In this document: positions 7,878 to 15,884 of the stretch, one piece after another
How the letters are laid out: every line of letters begins with the position of its first letter
How positions within the stretch are numbered: position 1 is the stretch's first letter
Assembly (NCBI RefSeq): GCF_017996735.1
Contig: NZ_JAGOGJ010000035.1
Span: forward strand, 1 to 56,709
Direction: 5' to 3'
Length of the DNA: 56,709 nt
From: Niveispirillum sp.
GTDB lineage: Bacteria > Pseudomonadota > Alphaproteobacteria > Azospirillales > Azospirillaceae
Made by a program: the position numbers and the translations under genes
Notes under the pieces: generated by a model
What the model was told of the DNA's origin: nothing
The model's input: only the letters and a program-made list of their open reading frames with translations
The model's database searches: none

Positions 7878-9461
7878 ATGAGCATCGATCTCGTCCCCAT
7901 CCGCCGCGCCATCATCTCCGTCTCCGACAAGACGGGCCTGATCGATCTGGGCAAGGCACTGGCCGCGCGCGGCGTTCACATCCTGTCGACCGGCGGTTCG
8001 GCCAAGGCACTGGCCGATGCCGGCATCGCCGTGACGGAAGTGTCCGACCATACGGGCTTTCCGGAGATGATGGATGGCCGCGTCAAGACGCTGCATCCCA
8101 AGATCCATGGCGGCATCCTGGCGCGCCGTGATTTCCCGACCCATACCGGTGCCATGTCGGCCCATGACATTCCCGGCATCGATCTGGTGGTGGTGAACCT
8201 GTACCCGTTCGAGGCGACGGTGGCCAAGGGTGCGGATTTCGAGACCTGCATCGAGAATATTGATATCGGTGGCCCATCCCTGATCCGCGGTGCGGCCAAG
8301 AATCACGACTTCGTGGCCGTGGTCACCGATGCGTCGGACTATGCCGAGCTGCTGGCTCAGTTGGAGGCCAATGACGGGCAGACCACCCTGTCCTTCCGCC
8401 GCACCCTGGCTGCCAAGGCCTATGCCCGTACCGGTTCCTATGACGCCGCCATCTCCCGCTGGTTCGCCGGTCAGTTGGGCCAGGAATATCCCCAGCGCCT
8501 GACCTTCGGCGGGGAGTTGCGCCAGACCCTGCGTTACGGTGAGAACCCGCACCAGTCGGCGGCCTTCTACACGACCGGCGACAAGCGCCCCGGCATCGCC
8601 ACCGCGACCCAGCTTCAGGGCAAGGAACTGTCCTATAACAACCTGAACGACACGGATGCGGCGTTCGAGCTGGTGTCGGAATTCGACCGTCCGGCCATCG
8701 CCATCATCAAGCATGCCAATCCCTGCGGCGTGGCCGAGGGGGATAACCTGCTGGACGCCTACACCCGCGCCTTGGCCTGTGACCCCGTTTCGGCCTTTGG
8801 CGGCATCATCGCCATGAACCGGACCCTGGACGCCGCCACTGCCGAGCAGATCGCCAAGCTTTTCGCCGAAGTGGTGATCGCGCCCGACGCGGACGAGGCG
8901 GCCAAGGCCTTCCTGGCGACCAAGAAGAACCTGCGCGTTCTGCTGACCGGTTCCATGCCGAACCCGGCCGAGCCCGGCCTGTTCGTGAAGTCGGTGGCCG
9001 GCGGTTATCTGGTGCAGACCCGCGACAATGGCCGCATTGCCCAGGCCGACCTGAAGGTCGTCACCAAGCGTGCCCCGACCGACGCCGAACTGGCCGATCT
9101 GCTGTTCGCTTTCCGCGTGGGCAAGCATGTGAAGTCGAACGCCATCGTCTATGCCAAGGCCGGGGCCACCGTCGGCATCGGCGCCGGTCAGATGAGCCGC
9201 GTTGACAGCAGCCGCATCGCCGCCTGGAAATCCGCCGACGCCGCCAAGGCCGCCGGTCTGGAAGAGGCGGGCACCCAGGGGTCCGTGGTTGCGTCCGACG
9301 CCTTCTTCCCGTTTGCCGATGGCCTGCTGGCCGCTGCCGACGCCGGTGTGACGGCGGTGATCCAGCCGGGCGGGTCGATGCGCGATGCGGAGGTGATCGC
9401 CGCCGCCGACGAGCGTGGGCTGGCCATGGTCTTCACCGGCATGCGCCATTTCCGGCATTAA
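7878..9461 (+). CDS. purH: bifunctional AICAR transformylase/IMP cyclohydrolase
   Basis: PurH catalyses the last two steps of IMP synthesis: formylation of AICAR with 10-formyl-THF, then ring closure. The 527-residue protein has both domains. The N-terminal cyclohydrolase (MGS fold, residues 1-200) has [36 protein letters not shown] and [11 protein letters not shown]. The C-terminal transformylase has [54 protein letters not shown], and [25 protein letters not shown]. Start at 7878 matches the family; an in-frame ATG nine codons upstream is less likely. It is followed by a bidirectional terminator. Confidence 0.98.
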   Translation: MSIDLVPIRRAIISVSDKTGLIDLGKALAARGVHILSTGGSAKALADAGIAVTEVSDHTGFPEMMDGRVKTLHPKIHGGILARRDFPTHTGAMSAHDIPGIDLVVVNLYPFEATVAKGADFETCIENIDIGGPSLIRGAAKNHDFVAVVTDASDYAELLAQLEANDGQTTLSFRRTLAAKAYARTGSYDAAISRWFAGQLGQEYPQRLTFGGELRQTLRYGENPHQSAAFYTTGDKRPGIATATQLQGKELSYNNLNDTDAAFELVSEFDRPAIAIIKHANPCGVAEGDNLLDAYTRALACDPVSAFGGIIAMNRTLDAATAEQIAKLFAEVVIAPDADEAAKAFLATKKNLRVLLTGSMPNPAEPGLFVKSVAGGYLVQTRDNGRIAQADLKVVTKRAPTDAELADLLFAFRVGKHVKSNAIVYAKAGATVGIGAGQMSRVDSSRIAAWKSADAAKAAGLEEAGTQGSVVASDAFFPFADGLLAAADAGVTAVIQPGGSMRDAEVIAAADERGLAMVFTGMRHFRH

Positions 9462-9470
9462 GGTGCGGAT

Positions 9471-9497
9471 GGGGCGGTCCGGTCGGGCCGCCCCTTC
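9471..9497. terminator. bidirectional terminator between purH and the DUF4130-type gene
   Basis: GGGGCGG and CCGCCCC arms (9471-9494) form a near-perfect stem with a four-base loop between two convergent genes. The T tract is short on both sides. Confidence 0.55.
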
Positions 9498-9512
9498 ATC
9501 GGTGTGCGGTGC

Positions 9513-10343
9513 CTATTCCCGCTCCCGGATGCGGTAATGGAACGGCCTGGGCTGGGTCGCCTCGCGGTCGATCATGTCGCGCATCCGGTCCTCGGCCCCT
9601 GCGATCAGGTCGGGGATCAGGTCCGCTTCCGGCAGGTTCTTCCAGTATTTCTTGGGCATCTGCGACTGCATCGCCTGCACCTTCAACCGCGCCGGGTTGA
9701 AGATATGGGCGAAATAGGTGCGCCACAGATCGTCGGTATCGTCGATCAGGTTGGGCTTCTCCGACGGTTCGTCTGACAGGGTCAGTGTCTGCCCGTCCCA
9801 CGCCGCCGAGCCTTTGGGGGTGGCGATGATCCAGTCCATGTCGGTGAAACGGCGCTGAAAAAAGCCGGCGGTGCGGCCGACGATGAAATTGTCCGGCTCG
9901 AACCAGGCGGCAAAGCGCCGGCGGCCATCACGCGGCGCCCCCATTTCCTTGAACCGGACAAAGGCCTTCATCTTGTGCGCATCGCGCCGGATGGCCTTTT
10001 CCAGCATCTCCGCCCGCGCCACATCGGGGTCGGACGGGATGGACAGCAGCGCCCGTTCCCCCTGCACGCGCCAGAGCAGCCGGTAAAGCAGGGCAAACCG
10101 CGCCGGGTCGCGGTGACAGATGACGGCATCGGCCAGGGTCAGGAAGGCGCTGGGCACCGTGGGGGCGGGCAGGGCCGGGTCGGCCGGGGGCAGCGGATCA
10201 TCGGCCAGACCGAACAGATCGGCCCCGGCATCACGCACCTGCCATTCCACATTGCCCGGCCCCACCCCGGCCCGCAGCAGGGCGCGCGCCGCATCCCGCC
10301 ATTCGGCCAGATCGCCGCGACCGCGCAAACACAGGCGGATCAT
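9513..10343 (-). CDS. putative DNA metabolism protein, TIGR03915/DUF4130 type
   Basis: A 276-residue cytosolic protein that I assign to the TIGR03915/DUF4130 family because of its length, motifs and partner. Visible features are an N-terminal Arg-rich region, RRDAHKMKAFVRFKEMG and FAAWFEPDNFIVGRTAGFFQRRFTDMDWIIATP, followed by EDDLWRTYFAHIFNPARLKVQAMQSQMPKKYWKNLPEA. In many bacteria this domain is fused to a UdgX-like uracil-DNA glycosylase; here the C-terminus stops shortly after the DUF4130-like part, so no glycosylase domain is attached. The start is placed at 10343, where its ATG overlaps the radical SAM gene stop (ATGA), indicating tight coupling. The molecular function is not known; a DNA repair or modification role is proposed from the association. 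Confidence 0.85.
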   Translation of the reverse strand: MIRLCLRGRGDLAEWRDAARALLRAGVGPGNVEWQVRDAGADLFGLADDPLPPADPALPAPTVPSAFLTLADAVICHRDPARFALLYRLLWRVQGERALLSIPSDPDVARAEMLEKAIRRDAHKMKAFVRFKEMGAPRDGRRRFAAWFEPDNFIVGRTAGFFQRRFTDMDWIIATPKGSAAWDGQTLTLSDEPSEKPNLIDDTDDLWRTYFAHIFNPARLKVQAMQSQMPKKYWKNLPEADLIPDLIAGAEDRMRDMIDREATQPRPFHYRIRERE

Positions 10344-11575
10344 CCGAACAGGCTCAATTGCTTGGGCTTGGGCGCAAAAAGCTCGCGCAGGTCGGTCCGG
10401 TCGGTCAGGCGCAGGGGCGACCAACCTTCAGCCATGATGAAGGGCCTGACCTTGCGCACCGACACGTGCAACCGTTCCAGATCGTCCAGCCGCAGCCGTT
10501 TATGCCGGCGGGCCGACAGGATGGAAGGCACCGATGTCGTGCCCAGCCCCGGCACGCGCAGCAGCATCTCCTTCTCCGCCCGGTTCACATCCACGGGAAA
10601 CCGGTCGCGGTTGGCCAGCGCCCAGGCCAGTTTCGGATCGATATCCAGTTCCAGATTGCCATCGGCCCGCACCGACGTGATCTCGGCCACGTTGAATCCA
10701 TAGAACCGGTAGAGCCAGTCCGCCTGATACAGACGATGTTCCCGCATCAGCGGCGGGCGCGACAAAGGCAGGGCGCTGGACGCATCGGGGATCGGGCTGA
10801 AGGCGGAATAATAGACGCGGCGCAGACGGAACCGGCTGTACAGATCGACGCTGGACCCCAGAATGGTGGCGTCAGTCGCGCCATCCACGCCCACGATCAT
10901 CTGTGTGCTTTGCCCGCCCGGTGCGAAGCGTTGCCGCCGTTTCGTCTTCAATGTCGGTTCCTTCGCCGCCTCGATCTTCAGGGACAGATCGGACATGGAC
11001 CGGCGGATGCGGGCCGGATGTTTTTGCGGCGCGAACTGTTCGATGCCCTGGTCGGTCGGCAGTTCGATATTGATCGACAGGCGGTCGGCATAAAGCCCCG
11101 CCTCCTCGATCAGTTGCGGTGACGCCTCCGGGATGGTCTTCAGATGGATATAGCCCCTGAAATTATGCAGGGTGCGCAAATCCTTGGCGACGCGGACAAG
11201 CTGTTCCATCGTGTAATCGGACGACCGGATGATGCCGGACGACAGGAACAGCCCCTCGATATAGTTGCGGCGATAGAATTCCAGGGTCAGCCAGACCACC
11301 TCCTCCGCCGAAAATCGCGCCCGTTCCACATTGCTGGATGACCGGTTCACGCAATAGACGCAGTCATAGAGGCAGAAATTGGTCAGCAGGATTTTAAGCA
11401 GGGAGATGCAGCGCCCGTCCGGTGCATAGGCGTGGCAGATGCCCATGCCCTCCGTCGATCCCAGCCCGCCGCTGGCCGACGAATCGCGCCGCTGCGTGCC
11501 GCTGGACGCACAGGACGCATCATATTTGGCGGCATCCGACAGGATGGCGAGGCGTTGTTTCAGCGATTTGGCCAT
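10340..11575 (-). CDS. putative DNA modification/repair radical SAM protein (TIGR03916 type)
   Basis: A 411-residue radical SAM enzyme. The cluster-binding motif is C68-x3-C72-x2-C75 in NFCLYDCVYCVNR. Upstream is a cysteine-bearing KYDASCASSG. The C-terminal part has a helix-hairpin-helix-like segment, LLRVPGLGTTSVPSILSARR followed by RLRLDDLERL, a fold that usually binds DNA backbone. This architecture is that of the putative DNA modification/repair radical SAM family found next to TIGR03915 proteins; members resemble spore photoproduct lyase only loosely. It is the first gene of the pair and overlaps the downstream gene by four bases. The reaction is unknown. Confidence 0.9.
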   Translation of the reverse strand: MAKSLKQRLAILSDAAKYDASCASSGTQRRDSSASGGLGSTEGMGICHAYAPDGRCISLLKILLTNFCLYDCVYCVNRSSSNVERARFSAEEVVWLTLEFYRRNYIEGLFLSSGIIRSSDYTMEQLVRVAKDLRTLHNFRGYIHLKTIPEASPQLIEEAGLYADRLSINIELPTDQGIEQFAPQKHPARIRRSMSDLSLKIEAAKEPTLKTKRRQRFAPGGQSTQMIVGVDGATDATILGSSVDLYSRFRLRRVYYSAFSPIPDASSALPLSRPPLMREHRLYQADWLYRFYGFNVAEITSVRADGNLELDIDPKLAWALANRDRFPVDVNRAEKEMLLRVPGLGTTSVPSILSARRHKRLRLDDLERLHVSVRKVRPFIMAEGWSPLRLTDRTDLRELFAPKPKQLSLFG

Positions 11576-11674
11576 AAGGGACCTGACAGGAGAATAGGAT
11601 TTTGTTCATGATATGTTCCTGACGCGGCGCGTCAACAATGATGAGCTATCGCGCCCGCGATGGGTGACAAGGGG

Positions 11675-12970
11675 TCAGTCGGCGCCCCGGCGGGGAAAGG
11701 CGACAATGAAGCGTGTGCCCTGTCCGACCCGGCTGTCGACATCGATGCGCCCGCCCAGGCGCTGCGTCACCAGATTATAGACCAGATGCAGGCCCAGGCC
11801 GGTACCGCCGGCATCGCGCCGCGTGGTGAAAAACGGATCGAAGATGCGGGGCAGGGTGGCGGCATCGATGCCGTTGCCATCATCCATGACCGACAGTTCC
11901 ACCCAGCCGGGCGTGCCGGATGCCGGGCGCAGCACGACACGGATGCGGCCCGCCCCCGCCCGGCCCATGAAGGCATGGGTCAGGGCGTTCATGACAAGGT
12001 TGGTGACGATCTGGGCAATGGCGCCGGGCGCGCTTTCCACCACCAGCCCCTCGGCCAGTTCCGGCTCCAGCCGGTGGGGCAGGCGGCGCAGTTGCGGCTG
12101 CAGGCTGCGCAGCACCTCACCCAGATAATCGCCCAGGTCGAAGCGGCGGACCTGATCGGTGGTCTGGTCCACGGCCACCTGCTTGAAACTATGCACCAGA
12201 TCGGCGGCGCGTGTGATGTTGCCCAGGACGTAACCCATCGCCTCCGTCGCGGACGCCACATAATCCTGCAGGTCGTTGCGGCGCAGCGTCCCATCGCGCC
12301 AGGCGGCGGAAAACCGTTCCGTATCCTGGGCAAAGGCGGTGGCGGCCGTTACCGCCACGCCCAGCGGCGTATTGATCTCATGCGCCACCCCGGCCACCAG
12401 CCCGCCCAGCGCCGCCATCTTTTCCGCCTGGATCAGGTCGCGCTGTGTGGCGCGCAGCCGGTCCAGGGTGCGGGCCATCTCCTCCGCCGTCAGGCGCATG
12501 ACGTCGATGCCCTGGCCCAGCCCCACCGCCATCCCATCGGGGTCGACCAGCACGAAACCACGATGCAGGGCATCGGGCTTGCGTTGCGCGATCAGGTTGT
12601 TCAGGTCGGACAGGCCTGTCTGCAGCGGCACCAGCAATGGCTGCCGGTCGGCCAGATGGGTGACGGGCCGCCTTGCATAAAGGTCGCGGCCATACCGCTG
12701 GGAAAAGTGCAGCAGGAAGGTGGCGCGGTCGGCCAGGGCCAGGGGCCTTCCGTCCGTGTCCAGCACGATGACGCCGGGCAGGTCGGGATCGGTCTGGAAC
12801 AGTTCGGCCACGGCCCCGCAACTGGTCCGTTCCATCACGGATGGGGCCGGACGGCACAGCCGCGCCGCCGTCCAGGCTGCGTCTGCCGCAGCAAGGTCCA
12901 TCGCCGGGGCCTCCCCTGTATGCCGGTCCAAAACCGCCCCCGTCTGCATGGAACTAAACCCGGAAGTCAT
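11675..12970 (-). CDS. soluble histidine kinase with N-terminal CBS-like region
   Basis: A 431-residue sensor kinase with no membrane segment. Residues 65-145 ([17 protein letters not shown] ... [15 protein letters not shown] ... [17 protein letters not shown]) look like the tandem CBS-type region found ahead of GGDEF and kinase domains. A short coiled linker [22 protein letters not shown] leads to the H-box [10 protein letters not shown] with phospho-acceptor His near 177. The ATPase domain has the N box [15 protein letters not shown], the G1 box DDGNGID, the F box DPFFTTR and the G2 box [14 protein letters not shown]. It resembles the HK4 (NtrB-like) group. No response regulator gene is adjacent, so it is an orphan kinase; the signal is not known. 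Confidence 0.9.
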   Translation of the reverse strand: MTSGFSSMQTGAVLDRHTGEAPAMDLAAADAAWTAARLCRPAPSVMERTSCGAVAELFQTDPDLPGVIVLDTDGRPLALADRATFLLHFSQRYGRDLYARRPVTHLADRQPLLVPLQTGLSDLNNLIAQRKPDALHRGFVLVDPDGMAVGLGQGIDVMRLTAEEMARTLDRLRATQRDLIQAEKMAALGGLVAGVAHEINTPLGVAVTAATAFAQDTERFSAAWRDGTLRRNDLQDYVASATEAMGYVLGNITRAADLVHSFKQVAVDQTTDQVRRFDLGDYLGEVLRSLQPQLRRLPHRLEPELAEGLVVESAPGAIAQIVTNLVMNALTHAFMGRAGAGRIRVVLRPASGTPGWVELSVMDDGNGIDAATLPRIFDPFFTTRRDAGGTGLGLHLVYNLVTQRLGGRIDVDSRVGQGTRFIVAFPRRGAD

Positions 12971-13010
12971 GCCAGAAAGCCGTGAAGGATTTGTGAAGCC
13001 CCGGCGCGGG

Positions 13011-13946
13011 TCAGCCGCCCTTCATTACGGTCAGCGCCGCGTCCCAGTACGGTACCGGTCCGAACCGTCCCGCCAGAAAATCGACAAAGGCCCGGACCTT
13101 GGGGCTCAGATGGCGGTTGGCGGGATAGACGGCGTGGGCCGCCACGGGGCCGGGCAGCCAGGCATCCAGCACCGGGATCAGCCGCCCCGCCGCCAGCGCA
13201 TCGCCGACAATGAAGGTGGGCAGCAGCACCAGCCCCTGGCCATGCAGGGCCGCCTCCCGCAACGCATCGCCGTTATTGGCGCGCAGCCGGCCCTTCAGCT
13301 TGATGTTCTGCGTTCCTTCCGATCCGGGGGCGGTGCGGAAGCTCCATTGATCAGGGGTCTGCACATTGGTGTAGATCAGGCAATCATGGTCGGCAACGTC
13401 GGCCGGCTTCTGCGGCGTGCCGCGCCGGGCCAGATAGTCCGGGCTGGCGCAGATGACGGCGCGCACCGGACACAGCCGGCGGGCCACCAGAGAACTGTCC
13501 TTCAACCGCCCCACGCGGACCGCCAGATCATACCCTTCCTCCACCAGATCGACGAACCGGTCGGACAGGTCCATATCGACCGTCACCTCCGGATACAGCG
13601 CCATGAAATCGGCGATGGCGCCGGACAGGTGGACAATGCCGAAGGACATGGGCGCCGCCAGTTTCAGCACACCGCGCGGTGCCGCATGCTGGCTGGCGAC
13701 CGACTGTTCCGCCTCCTCCAGCGCCTCCAGCGCCTGGGTGACGCGGGCATAAAAGCCTTCGCCCACCTGGGTCAGGCTGATATGGCGGGTGGTGCGGTTG
13801 AACAGGCGGGCGCCCAGACGGGCCTCCAGTTCCCCGATGCGCCGGCTGGCGGCGGATTTCGACAGGCCCAGCTTGTCGGCGGCCTTGGTGAAGCTGCGCC
13901 CCTCCGCCACCAGCGTGAACAGCCGCAGATCCTCAAGCCGGTCCAT
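13011..13946 (-). CDS. LysR-family transcriptional regulator
   Basis: A 311-residue LysR-type regulator. The N-terminal winged helix-turn-helix spans residues 1-60 ([48 protein letters not shown]). The rest is the periplasmic-binding-like effector domain ([38 protein letters not shown]). This motif set is typical of the AaeR/DmlR-like branch whose members often control neighbouring oxidoreductase genes. It is transcribed divergently from wrbA with a 126-base spacer, which suggests that it regulates wrbA (and possibly pirin) and itself. No effector can be named. Confidence 0.93.
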   Translation of the reverse strand: MDRLEDLRLFTLVAEGRSFTKAADKLGLSKSAASRRIGELEARLGARLFNRTTRHISLTQVGEGFYARVTQALEALEEAEQSVASQHAAPRGVLKLAAPMSFGIVHLSGAIADFMALYPEVTVDMDLSDRFVDLVEEGYDLAVRVGRLKDSSLVARRLCPVRAVICASPDYLARRGTPQKPADVADHDCLIYTNVQTPDQWSFRTAPGSEGTQNIKLKGRLRANNGDALREAALHGQGLVLLPTFIVGDALAAGRLIPVLDAWLPGPVAAHAVYPANRHLSPKVRAFVDFLAGRFGPVPYWDAALTVMKGG

Positions 13947-14072
13947 TTTGTTCCCCGTCGATTATCCCACCCAGCGGGACAAAGCTGTTCGAAATTGTAC
14001 CATTATCGGGAACGGCGCAACGGCCTATCTTCCTCTCAACAGCGCAACACACCGCACATTACGGAGAGCGAA

Positions 14073-14675
14073 ATGAGCAAGGTTCTGGTCCTCTACTACT
14101 CCTCCTACGGCCATGTCGAGACGATGGCCAAGGCCGTTGCCGAGGGCGCGGCGTCGGTCGCCGGCACCGAAGTGGTGGTCAAGCGCGTGCCCGAGCTGAT
14201 CCCCGATGAAGTGGCCAAGCGTTCCGGCATCAAGCTGGACCAGGACGCCGCCGTCGCCACCGTGGACGAGCTGCCGAACTATGACGCCATCGTCTTCGGC
14301 ACCCCGACCCGCTTCGGCATGATGGCCAGCCAGATGCGCAACTTCCTGGACCAGACCGGCGGTCTGTGGGCCAAGGGTGCGCTGATCGGCAAGGTCGGCT
14401 CTGTCTTCGTGTCCACGGCCACCCAGCATGGCGGTCAGGAATCGACGCTGCTGTCCTTCCACACCACCCTGCTGCACCATGGCATGGTCGTCGCCGGCCT
14501 GCCCTACAGCTTCGGCGGTCAGACCCGCCTGGACGAAGTGACGGGCGGCAGCCCCTATGGCGCCACCACCATCGCCGGCGGCGACGGTTCCCGCCAGCCG
14601 TCGGAGAACGAGCTGGAGGGTGCGCGCTTCCAGGGTGCCCATGTTGCCCGCCTGGCGGCCAAGCTGTCGGCTTGA
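14073..14675 (+). CDS. wrbA: NAD(P)H:quinone oxidoreductase, type IV (WrbA)
   Basis: WrbA is a flavodoxin-fold FMN enzyme that reduces quinones by two electrons, limiting oxidative stress. The 200-residue protein is the normal length. It has [16 protein letters not shown], the FMN phosphate loop, then [30 protein letters not shown] and [34 protein letters not shown], both family signatures. The start at 14073 follows an ACGGAGAG ribosome site. The upstream frame is open for a long way but is only a shadow over the LysR gene. It is divergent from the LysR gene and followed by the inverted repeat element 2, whose outermost hairpin lies 16 bases after the stop. Confidence 0.96.
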   Translation: MSKVLVLYYSSYGHVETMAKAVAEGAASVAGTEVVVKRVPELIPDEVAKRSGIKLDQDAAVATVDELPNYDAIVFGTPTRFGMMASQMRNFLDQTGGLWAKGALIGKVGSVFVSTATQHGGQESTLLSFHTTLLHHGMVVAGLPYSFGGQTRLDEVTGGSPYGATTIAGGDGSRQPSENELEGARFQGAHVARLAAKLSA

Positions 14676-14680
14676 TTGAG

Positions 14681-14791
14681 TGCTTGTTCCTCAAGCCGCC
14701 GGGCGCCACCGTCCGGCGGCTTGTCTCACGGCGCATGAGCGCCGGGCCGGCGGTCGCCGGCGTCCGAAGGTCATCACGGGATGACCTTCGG
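14681..14791 (-). repeat. modular palindromic element, copy 2 (inverted)
   Basis: Read on the minus strand this has the same module order as copies 1 and 3. An 11-bp hairpin CCGAAGGTCAT / ATGACCTTCGG (14764-14791) comes first, then core A GCCGGC loop GACC GCCGGC (14746-14761), core B GGCGC loop TCAT GCGCC (14730-14743), module C with an 11-bp stem CAAGCCGCCGG / CCGGCGGCTTG (14692-14723), and the block GAGGAACAAGCA (14681-14692), which matches GAGGAACACGCA in copy 3. It may also act as the wrbA transcript end, but it has no T tract. Confidence 0.8.
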
Positions 14792-14868
14792 CCCATAATC
14801 CCATGACCCACGGTCCCCGTATCGCCGCCTTTCCGGGACGGTACGGGGAGCCATCAAGGAGACGTGTC

Positions 14869-15582
14869 ATGATCGAACATCGCCCCTTCGCCGGCCTGGG
14901 CAAGGCCAACCATGGCTGGCTGCGCGCCAATTTCCACTTCAGCTTCGCCGGCTATCACAATCCGTCGCGGGTCCATTGGGGACCGCTGCGGGTGTGGAAC
15001 GACGACACGATCGACAGCAATACCGGCTTCGACCCGCATCCCCATCAGGACATGGAAATCGTCACCTATGTCCGCAAGGGCGCCATCACGCACCAGGATT
15101 TCCTGGGCAATGAGGGCCGCACGGAAGCGGGTGATGTGCAGGTCATGTCGGCCGGTACCGGCATCGTGCATGCCGAATATAACCGCGAACCGGGTGAAAC
15201 CACCCTGTTCCAGATCTGGATCATCCCCAACAAGCGTGGCGTGAAGCCGCGTTGGGAAGCCGCGAAATTCCCCAAGGGCACCGACGCCCAGGGTCAGTTG
15301 CGCGTGCTGGCCTCCGGCCGTGATCAGGACAAGGACTCAGGTGCGCTTTATGTTCACCAGGATGCCGCACTTTTGGGTGGAACATTGCCGGCCGGTACGG
15401 TGTTGACGCATCGGTTGGGTGATCGACTGGCCTATCTGGTCCCCGCCCGGGGCAAGGTGAAGGTCAACGGCCTGACCCTTGACGCCCGTGACGGCGCCGC
15501 GGTGAAGGATGAAGAGGTCCTGACCATCGAGGTGCTTGAAGAGGCCGAGCTGATCCTGGCCGATCTGCCGCGTGCGGCCTGA
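14869..15582 (+). CDS. pirin family protein
   Basis: A 237-residue bicupin of the pirin family; characterised bacterial pirins include metal-dependent quercetinases (YhaK) and redox-linked partners. The N-terminal cupin has FDPHPHQDMEIVTYV and AGTGIVHAEYN, which together give the three His and one Glu of the metal site (HxH, H, E). The GETTLFQIWIIP strand and the shorter C-terminal cupin complete the fold. The ATG at 14869 follows AAGGAGA eight bases upstream, so it was preferred over an in-frame ATG 22 codons earlier. The location downstream of wrbA and its LysR gene suggests a shared oxidative or electrophile stress response, though repeat element 2 lies between them. Confidence 0.92.
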   Translation: MIEHRPFAGLGKANHGWLRANFHFSFAGYHNPSRVHWGPLRVWNDDTIDSNTGFDPHPHQDMEIVTYVRKGAITHQDFLGNEGRTEAGDVQVMSAGTGIVHAEYNREPGETTLFQIWIIPNKRGVKPRWEAAKFPKGTDAQGQLRVLASGRDQDKDSGALYVHQDAALLGGTLPAGTVLTHRLGDRLAYLVPARGKVKVNGLTLDARDGAAVKDEEVLTIEVLEEAELILADLPRAA

Positions 15583-15642
15583 TTGACAGGGTCTGACATG
15601 CCGGGGCCGGCCGCCCCCTCCCCCTGAAGGCCGGCTCCGGTC

Positions 15643-15681
15643 AAAAGGGCGGCGTCCTCCCCCCGGACGCCGCCCTTTTTG
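15643..15681 (+). terminator. intrinsic terminator after pirin
   Basis: A perfect 15-bp stem (15643-15657 with 15665-15679), loop of seven, ending in a run of five T's. Its symmetric A/T ends also allow use by a transcript from the other strand. Confidence 0.9.
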
Positions 15682-15724
15682 TTTGCGCAACGCGGTGCAT
15701 GATTTCCGCATGCCGGGTCGGGTC

Positions 15725-15884
15725 ATACCAATCTGCCGAGGTTTTGACGCTTGGCAGATTGGAGGCCGGCGACGGCCGGCCCGGCACCGCGTGGTGCCGA
15801 AAGCCAAGCCGCCGGATGGCGGCGCCCGGCGTCTGAGGAACACGCAATCTTCCTGGATTGGTCACGATCAAGGAAGATTGGTAT
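15725..15884 (+). repeat. modular palindromic element, copy 3, with 10-bp terminal inverted repeats
   Basis: The best-preserved copy. Its ends are perfect inverted repeats, ATACCAATCT (15725-15734) and AGATTGGTAT (15875-15884). Inside are hairpin 1 (CCAATCTGCC / GGCAGATTGG), core A with loop GACG and a 7-bp stem (15764-15781), core B CGGCACC loop GCGT GGTGCCG (15782-15799), module C (about 15808-15835), the block GAGGAACACGCA, and a last hairpin CAATCTTCCT / AGGAAGATTG. The final T at 15884 belongs to the glnE stop codon, so the element abuts the gene exactly. Confidence 0.85.

Noticed and set aside
12720..14072. N-terminal extension of the wrbA frame across the kinase and LysR genes
   Set aside because: The WrbA fold starts at 14073 with its own ribosome site; the rest of the frame is antisense to two certain genes.
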